Positions 57,101 to 64,000 of a stretch of DNA of 64,000 bases are shown here, one piece after another. How positions within the stretch are numbered: position 1 is the stretch's first letter; every line of letters begins with the position of its first letter. Both the position numbers and the translations under genes were made by a program. The DNA is from Aedes albopictus (Eukaryota; Arthropoda; Insecta; Diptera; Culicidae), in the NCBI RefSeq assembly GCF_035046485.1, contig NC_085137.1:16831346-16895345 (forward strand). The letters are read 5' to 3'. The notes below the pieces were generated by a model that was given only the letters and a program-made list of their open reading frames with translations, ran no database searches and was not told the DNA's origin.

Positions 57101-59363
57101 GAACTGGAGAAAGCCAGAAAAAAAACTTCGAAAATGCTCCTGGAAAAAAAATAAGAGATTCCTGAAAAATATGATAATATTCTAAATGAGTCCTTGTAGA
57201 AATTTATCAAGCAATCGCTAGAGAAATTTCTGATGAAAACCCAAAGGAATGATACACGGAAAGATTTCAAAAGTTTTATAAAAGAATTCCTCGAGAAATA
57301 GAACTTCTAAATAAATTTCGCATAAATCCTTGATGTTTTAGAAAATATCCCTGAAGGAATCTCTGGAATATTTTTGAAAGATTTTCGAAAAGAACCTACG
57401 ACCAAATATTTTGAAAGATATCATAAAATATAAATGCACCTTTTATGAAATTTCTGAAAAACAAATGTATATAGAAGAGTTTCTGATGCAATACCGTAAA
57501 ACGGGGTAGCTTTGATAGTTTTTCAGCAAATTTCCCTAATATTATTTCATGTATTTTTCCTGATTTAATAATTTTAAAACAAGTACTGGTGTCTCAGTTA
57601 TAATTGCAATGTAAGGATTGGACAGTTTTAATTGTTTTGGGTGATCAATATTATTTTTTCATATGAGTGAGAATCAAATTTTTATTTTGGGGAAACTTTG
57701 ATAGTGCTCTGACAAACATATGAAATCCCACAGAATATTACAGATTGCAACGCAGAGTATCGGCATGATGAGAAAAGCCGTATGAAACATGTTAGGTTAA
57801 TTTATTGTATGAAAACATGAAGAATTTTATAAAATTATAAATAACAAATTGGGTCAGTACTCCACCTGAGTAAAAATCTCAGTGCTTTTAGCTATCAAAA
57901 ATAATTATCTGTGTAAAAAAATTTTTTTTTACGGTACATCAACATGTGACTATATGCTGCACATAGTAAGTTCTCTTTATTTGAGCTGTTTTTGATTTTT
58001 TATAAACAAATTCAGAAAACAACGAGTGTAATTAAAAAATCACTATTGTTTATCAAACAAGTCAAGTACTTTTTTACAAATAATTTCATGGCAAACAACT
58101 ATAATGCATTGGTTCCAATTTTTATTTGATGACTACTTTGTGTGCAAAATGTGGTATTTTCCTAGTATTTTGAGTAATATAAAGTATGAGTGTAATAAAA
58201 CATCACTAAGGTTGTTCAAATGAATCCACTAAACTACTACAATATATTCAAAGTTCAAAAACTACATATCATTGCTTTAAATTTTGGCTTTTTCGCTTTT
58301 TTGTGGTATTTTCGTACATTTTTTTTATAAAACAAAATATTAGTGTAATGTAAACATCAACATTTTATCAAAAACAGGTTCAGTACATTGTAACGGAAAT
58401 TTTAAGGCCATACAACTACATGTTATGGCTTTAAATTTTGTTTTATTGACTGTTTTGTTTAAAAATTATAATATTTTTGTAGCTTTTCGAGTAAAATAAA
58501 TTAAGTGTGTCATGAAAACATCACTATTACTCATCAAGAACGTCCAGTACGCTTTCACGAGTAATTTAAAGGTAAAAAACTACTTTGCATTGTAAGCCAC
58601 CATTTTTGTTAACCACTTTGCGTGAAAAATGTGGTACTTTCGTTGATTTTTGCGTGAATCAAAATTTGAGTGTAATGAAAACATCACTATTATTCTTCAA
58701 GTATGTCCCCCAAACTGCTACGAACATTTCAAGGCTAAAAAACTACATGTTACCGTTTTAAATTCAGTTTTGTTGGCTACTTTGTGTAAAAAGTATGGAA
58801 TTTTCGTAGTTTTCCGGGTAAAACAAAATAAGAGTGTAATTAGAACATTTTCATTGTTCATGAAAAATGTCGAGTACAATCCTACGAACAATTTAAGACC
58901 AAAAAAACTATATGTCATCGCTTTGAATTTTGATTTATTGCTTATTTTATGTGAAAAATAGGGTATTTTAGCAGTTTTTTGAGTAAGGTAAATTATCAGT
59001 GTACTGAAAAATAAATAATTTTGCATAAACATGTTCACTCCAGCTGTACGCATGATTTAGAGTCGAAAAAAACATATGTCATCGCTTTCAATTTTGTTTT
59101 ATTGATCAATGTGCGTAAAAAATGCGCTCTCAAAAAAAACTAGGAAGTGCCTTTAGCTTAATAACTTTGGGTAGACACATCTATTTTATATTTTTTTAAA
59201 TGGACGATGATCATGAAACCTGTCCGGTTCCATCGCAAAAAAAAAGTTTTGAAATCGGTTGGAAAACGGCCGAGAAATGCTTTGTCAAAGTTGGACTTCC
59301 GACTTTTTTTGGACCCTTGGTAGTTCGCGGGAGTTTTTACCCCCTCGGTAGTTTAAGTGTTAA
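54125..59363. mobile_element. Giant TTAA-bounded foldback element B (5.2 kb) with subrepeated arms
   Basis: TTAACTCCTAAACTACC at 54125 is mirrored by GGTAGTTTAAGTGTTAA ending 59363. The arms 54125-55700 and 57937-59363 pair almost throughout, so the same 111-residue peptide appears on opposite strands at 54408-54743 and 58718-59053 by symmetry. Each arm consists of imperfect ~150-165-bp tandem units. The landmark (gacatgtagtt-like) falls near 54381, 54545, 54710, 54874, 55037, 55189, 55352, 55508 and 55651. The centre (55700-57492) is the degenerate ctcggagttt/gaaattcctg background, and 57493-57936 is a further MITE. No transposase. It shares its left TTAA with element A. Confidence 0.88.
57493..57936. 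mobile_element. MITE with TACCGTAAAA ends inside element B
   Basis: TACCGTAAAACGGGG at the left and ...TTTTTACGGTA at the right give ~10-bp inverted termini around 444 AT-rich bases. It lies exactly at the inner edge of the right arm of element B. The empty site is not visible, so the call rests on the termini only. Confidence 0.5.
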
Positions 59364-61030
59364 TATGTGATAACCACTTGAATTTTGCAAAACATAACTT
59401 AATCATTCATAAACCACCGGAAAACACAACGAATCCCTGCAGGGTACATTAAAAACTGGATTCAAACAGATATTTCTTCATTCATCCTCAAATAGATGAA
59501 ACAATATTTCCAGTGTATCGTATGAAGCATGCAACATGCACAAAAAAAAACTAAAGCCCGACCAAACTCTATTCATGTTTCAATCATCAGATGCAAAACA
59601 GCTGCTGCCGCTGTTGGGTACAGTGTTATTCCGTTTCGCCAACCAACCAACAGTCGTGGACGACTCATAGTATTCCGAATCCGCGGTGTAAATATTTTGT
59701 GAATGCGACGACAACGGTACAACGCGTACATTTCGAACGACACAAAATTATTAATAATTCATGGAAATGGAAATCGAAAATTTAATAAACATTTTTAATT
59801 TCCTCCACCGCGCGCTGCTGACAGGATTTATGGTTGTTGTTTACGAAGTTGCACAAGTTGTAAGGTGTGTGGGTGCTGTAAAAAATGATTCCATGCTTTT
59901 TGTTGAAAGCCATCAACAATGTTCGCAATAAAAGAGGAACACAATAATCCTCATTCTTTTGAATCGATGTCGCAAATCAATCATCATTCGAATGCTTCCC
60001 AAGAATGTGCATAACAATTGATACATACCAGCATTCGAATGGAGGACCCTTCGCTTCCACTCAAAACTGATAGATTGGCGTCACTCATGCAAGTGCAATA
60101 AGCCACTTGATCCAGCCACGAAAGAGACCCTTCGAAAGAACTTCAGAAGGGTGACGAAATTCCCAGACGAGGCTACACTTTCCACCGTCAATGGCGCAGG
60201 GCTCAAATTCGTGAACCCTAAAATCGGAAAAACAATCCATCCATCCGGCGGGTAGGCAAGACCCTTACTCGGCAGCCAGACTAGTAGGACACTGCAGTGC
60301 ACTGCACACACTGCTGACTGTCTACGGAGAACACGTGCCGTCGTTTGTATCATCCGATGCGATAACCCGACCGCGACCAGGACCACCCTTCAGGGTTCAC
60401 CACGCCGCGACAGGCCCGGCCAGACGCCTACCAATCGAATAGCTATTGCCATAAATTGCAATTTTTTGTGTGTCTGCGCGACGATCCAGTGTAAATAATA
60501 CTTCTTATTGATTGTGTGCGCCAGCGTCAGTCGGGCCTAGGTTGTTGTTTGTACCTAGGAGTAAAGGCTTCAAACAACAGCATAGAATAGACAACATTTA
60601 AAAAACAACGACTTCTCAGTAGGTAATCACTCTGCATTGTGTTTCGGGGGAGGCCTTATAGCTTTGTTGGCCGTAAAAAAACTACACGGAAAAATGAATT
60701 CAACAGAAATATCTTGTTGATACTTATATTCCTCGAATATACAAGTATCAACAAGATATTTCGAGGAATTCTAGAATGTCTAGAACACATTTTTAATATC
60801 CTATAAACTTGTTAGTTAACTAACAAGCATAGGAGAAACAAAGAAAGTTTTGGCAGAAAACCCAGCAAATTCACTTCCTGCTAAACCTTTGCAACATTTT
60901 GTAAGTCAGTAATTTCAAGAACCCTACACAGTGTCACGAGTGCAAACGGTAACCTCACAGAACAAGATCTTGTGACATAGATACAATACATGATTTCTGT
61001 TGCTACTTCTTACGCTAGGAACAATTATGG
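59364..61030. other. GC-balanced unique-looking sequence with one small hairpin
   Basis: No recognisable gene. 59590-60600 is more GC-rich and resembles the other unique islands (27.6, 33, 41-43 kb). A perfect-looking hairpin aaatatcttgttgatactt / aagtatcaacaagatattt lies at about 60706-60762. Confidence 0.4.
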
Positions 61031-62604
61031 GGATTTTTTTTTATTACCGTACGGGTTTGGGCCGAAGGGTCTCAGAATTTCATGAAAATTTCCTCTGACC
61101 CTACTTACTTCGAAAAATCATAACTCAAGAACGAAGCATCATAGAAACAAAGTTTTTTTTAGAAAACAAAAGCAAATTTTCTCAGAAATCAAAAAAAAAA
61201 AATAACCGGAAAAGGTTTTCCACAGTTGAAAAAAGTCGGAAAAACTATGCCCGAACTCGTGGAAAATTTCCAAAAAATGTTTTTGAGAAGTTTATTTCAT
61301 AAGCCTTAATCGCTGAAATTTTTGGAATTCACTTTTTTTTTCGATTGTGAGTTATAGCCAATTTTGTTGAAAAATGTCCAAATGTGCCAAATAAGCCTTT
61401 TTTTTTTTTGAAAAATCATAACTCAAGAACGAAGCATCGTAGAAACAAACATTTTTATTGGAAATGAAAGCAAATTTTCTTAGGAATGCAAAAAAAAATA
61501 TGAAGTGAAAAAAGTTTTCAACAATTTTTTCTAGAAGATTCATAAAGAAATGCCGAAAAACTATGCTCGAACTCGCGGAATATTTTCAAAAAAAATATTT
61601 TGAGAAGGTAAATTCATAAGCTTTGATCGCATTTTTTGGATTGCACTTTTTTCGTTCCTGTGTTGTGGCCAATTTTGTGAAAAATTGCGTGCATGGTTAT
61701 TTTTCACAAAATTGTCCATATCTCAGGAAAGAAAAAAGTGTATTCCCAAAATGTCAGCGATCAAAGCTTATGAAAAGAACTTCTCAAAAATATTTTTTAG
61801 AAAATTTTCCGCTAGTTCGGGCATCGTTTTCCGGCTTGTCTTTATGAATTTTCTCAACGGTGGAAAATTTTGTGGAAAACTTTTCCACTTAATATTTTTT
61901 TTTTTTTGATGCATAAGAAAATTTGCTTTCATTTTCTGAAAAAAAAATCTTTACTATGCTTTGATCTTGAGTTATGATTTTTCAAAGAACAGGCTTATAT
62001 AGCACTTTTGGACATTTTTCAACATAATTGGTCATTACTCAAAAACAAAAAACAAGTGCATTCCAAAAATTTCAGCGATTAAAGCTTATAAAATTACTTT
62101 TTTTTATCTGTATTAACAAGATTTTTAGCCCTAGGCTAGTTCATCTCGGGACCTTCACTTTACTTTCCTTCCGAAGGAAGAACTCACATTTTGTGAGCTT
62201 GTCGGGAGTGGGATTCGATCCCATAAAATAACCTTCTCAAACATATATTTTGAAAATTTTCCATGAATTGGGCATAGTTTTTCCGGCTTTTCTTTATTAA
62301 TTTTCTGAACAGTCGAAAATTTTGTGGAAAACTTTTTCCAATTCATTTGTTTTAGATTTCTGCGAAAATTTTGCTTTCATTTTATAAAAAAAATATTTGT
62401 TTCTACGATACTTCGTTCTTGAGTTATGATTTTTCAAAGTAAGTAGTCAGGGGGAAAAAAAATTCCACCTGAGTTTTCCGGGAAAATTGACGGCACTTAT
62501 TTTTGCCTAATATTTTTGTTCATATATTCAAGAACGCTACCTGTGGAAAAAGTTTCATGAAAATCTGAGATCCTTCGGCCCAATTTGTACGATAATAAAA
62601 AAAA
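61031..62604. mobile_element. Foldback element C, 1.57 kb, arms with ~300-bp subrepeats
   Basis: The left end ttttttattaccgtacgggt...ggccgaagg pairs with the right end ...ccttcggcccaatttgtacgataataaa. In the left arm the block aaaaatcataactcaagaac + gaagcatc occurs at about 61110 and again at about 61410. Inverted copies are near 61965 and 62410. A tRNA-like insertion sits at 62110-62232. A one-arm fragment of this family is at 7481-7650. No coding capacity. Confidence 0.8.
62110..62232 (+). mobile_element. tRNA-like SINE piece in element C
   Basis: It reads ccctaggctagttcatctcgg and, ~75 bp later, GTGGGATTCGATCCC, a B-box-like string in a region with no counterpart in the opposite arm of element C. 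It therefore appears to be an insertion. Head structure and duplication are not clear. Confidence 0.45.
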
Positions 62605-62731
62605 CATATCTGTTGAAGTGAGGTGTTTGAAAATTTAAATATTTGAATTATGGGGGCAACCTTGAATCTTACTTTTGTGATTGCCCTACCAGTAAATAGA
62701 GATATTGAAAAACGTACCCGGCAGATGAAAG

Positions 62732-62893
62732 CCCAAGCAGCACACAAGTCACAAATAAGTGTTGACAGTGCAGGTTGGACACGAGTCATTTTCAAGTTAT
62801 TCTGACTTGTAGGCAAAATTACTTGAAAATGACTCGTGTCCAATCAAAAATCTGCGCCGTCGACACTCCTTTGTGACTTTTGTGCTGCTTAGG
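62732..62893. mobile_element. 162-bp foldback MITE
   Basis: CCCAAGCAGCACACAAGTCAC on the left pairs with the complement of CCTAAGCAGCACAAAAGTCAC on the right. The inner arms ggacacgagtcattttcaagt are perfect inverted copies. The spacer is only ~20 bp. No coding. Confidence 0.88.
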
Positions 62894-63320
62894 AGGGGTT
62901 GTCAATCGTACCCGCAACTCTTTGAGTTGGTTTTTTTGGTGAGAAATTGTTTTCATTGCATTTTTACTATCCCATCGCTTTGAATTGCTTAAATAATATG
63001 TTTGTTATGATAGTACTACTTGATTTGTGGTACTATCATAACAATTTCTAAATAAATTGCTGGAATGATACCTTGAGAAACGCATTGGAAAATTCCTGGA
63101 AAACATATATAAAAAATCTCCTGAAAACTTCTACTATGATAACTTGTTACCTCTACCGAATTGATGAAGATTTTCTGAAGGAATTTCAGGCGGTATTCAT
63201 GGAGATATATGTTAAGAAATAACTGGTTAAAGATTCTTGAAAAAACTCATGAAACATTTGTAAAATAACTCTTGTATGAACATTTGTGGAGGAACTTAAA
63301 ATGTGTTCTTGAAAGAAATC
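62894..63320. repeat. Degenerate repeat tract, no gene seen
   Basis: It begins with a small inverted pair (gatagtactac / gtggtactatc near 63010-63040) and continues as loose gaaattcctgaaa background. Confidence 0.45.
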
Positions 63321-63540
63321 GTGAGCATGAGCATGAGCATGAGCATAGATGACCGCACAATTCGTAGTTGCTACTCCGTGATTGACCAGAGCAATCGAAA
63401 TTGCACAAGGAACCAATGAATAGGGCATGGGACTAGCTTACTATTCTCAATGTACACAGTTCGAGAGCTCTCAACTTTAATAAGGTCAATAACGGCGCCG
63501 GCCACGTCCTTACGGTCATCGAGGATGGGAGGGAATGTCA
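63321..63540 (-). mobile_element. LINE 3' end with (GAGCAT)n tail, minus strand
   Basis: Reverse-oriented match to 40430-40717: ggcgccggccacgtccttac, ttgcacaaggaacc and caattcgtagttgctactcc, with tail (gagcat)n at 63321-63346. It is 5' truncated; no protein remains. Confidence 0.7.
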
Positions 63541-64000
63541 TTGGCGTATCTAGGATTTTTTCCTAGGGGGTGCCTAGGGGGTGCCAGTTTCAGTGGCTTC
63601 CAGGTTGTTTTGCTTTTTTCGTAAAAGGAAATACCGATCCACCCTCAATTTCTTCGAATAATGACATACCACGGCGCGGGAAAAAATATCCCGCAAATTT
63701 AAACGCGCTATATTTCTAAGAAATGTTTTTTTATGAAAATCCGAACCGTTGCACTGATTAAGCACTTTCCCCGCCATGTGAGGTTTGAAAACTTGATAAC
63801 TTTATTGCGTTTAATACATGGAATGTGTATTATCAGTATGAGCTTAAAAATCTTAGTGACAACCCCTTTGTTTTGTGGATTGAAAACCATCAGATCCGTA
63901 AGAATACATTTTCAGAGCAATTATTAGAAGTGTAAATCTCGGATCCTATAAAATATCCAAACACTCGCGTGTAACTTATATTCATCGTGACATCCTATTT
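63541..64000. other. No gene seen
   Basis: AT-rich, with a short direct duplication cctagggggtg at about 63565-63585. Only short overlapping frames. Confidence 0.4.

Noticed and set aside
54408..59053. 111-residue protein on both strands at 54408-54743 and 58718-59053
   Set aside because: Arms of a foldback element with repetitive AT-rich content; no codon or domain signal.
1..64000. Endogenous viral fragments, common in Aedes
   Set aside because: No viral-like protein frame was recognised anywhere in the window.

Overview
This looks like non-coding DNA from a large, transposon-rich mosquito genome, most likely Aedes (Ae. aegypti-like). The evidence is a Feilai-type tRNA-derived SINE with an (AAG)n tail and a perfect 13-bp target duplication, a LOA-clade LINE of the Lian kind, RTE-clade LINEs, many short inverted-repeat elements, and long tracts of degenerate 'ggaattcctgaagaaatcc' sequence. 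I found no convincing host exon, rRNA, functional tRNA gene or CRISPR array. The only long protein-coding frames belong to retrotransposons. One other frame, 1106 codons long, is a translated satellite.

Layout. 1-7.7 kb: degenerate repeats carrying a CCCGA-ended DNA element (397-1469), a TTAA-bounded MITE (1566-2153), a TAGGG MITE (5202-5420), a LINE 3' end with an (ATGCT)n tail (5783-6511) and a Feilai-like SINE (6715-6994). 7.7-10.9 kb: a nearly full RTE-clade LINE on the minus strand, with an open frame but a mutated catalytic motif. 12.8-15.9 kb: 439 uninterrupted copies of the heptamer TATCTTC. 17-32 kb: SINEs, MITEs and DNA elements nested in one another, two large palindromes or foldbacks, and several broken RTE pieces in both orientations. 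35.5-40.4 kb: a 4.5-kb LOA-clade LINE whose endonuclease/RT/RNase H frame is interrupted only by two nonsense codons. It lies exactly between two ~185-bp, ~99% identical direct repeats. 40.4-49.2 kb: MITEs, SINE fragments, a second palindrome and a Tc1/mariner-like inverted-repeat element. 49.2-59.4 kb: two giant foldback elements (4.9 and 5.2 kb) placed end to end and sharing one TTAA. The arms of the second are built of about nine ~160-bp tandem subrepeats. 61.0-62.6 kb: another foldback with subrepeated arms.

The parts do not form a pathway. The window is a record of transposition, and the nesting gives relative ages: SINEs are split by CCCGA and hAT-like elements, an RTE copy is split by a TA-target MITE, and the large foldback arms are interrupted by LINE and MITE insertions. 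In three places the empty site can be read from a sister copy or the mirror arm. The most unusual signals are the perfect heptamer array, the abutting TTAA foldbacks with subrepeated arms, the LOA element between 185-bp repeats, and the near-perfect 246- and 268-bp palindromes. All family assignments come from motif recognition; no database search was run.
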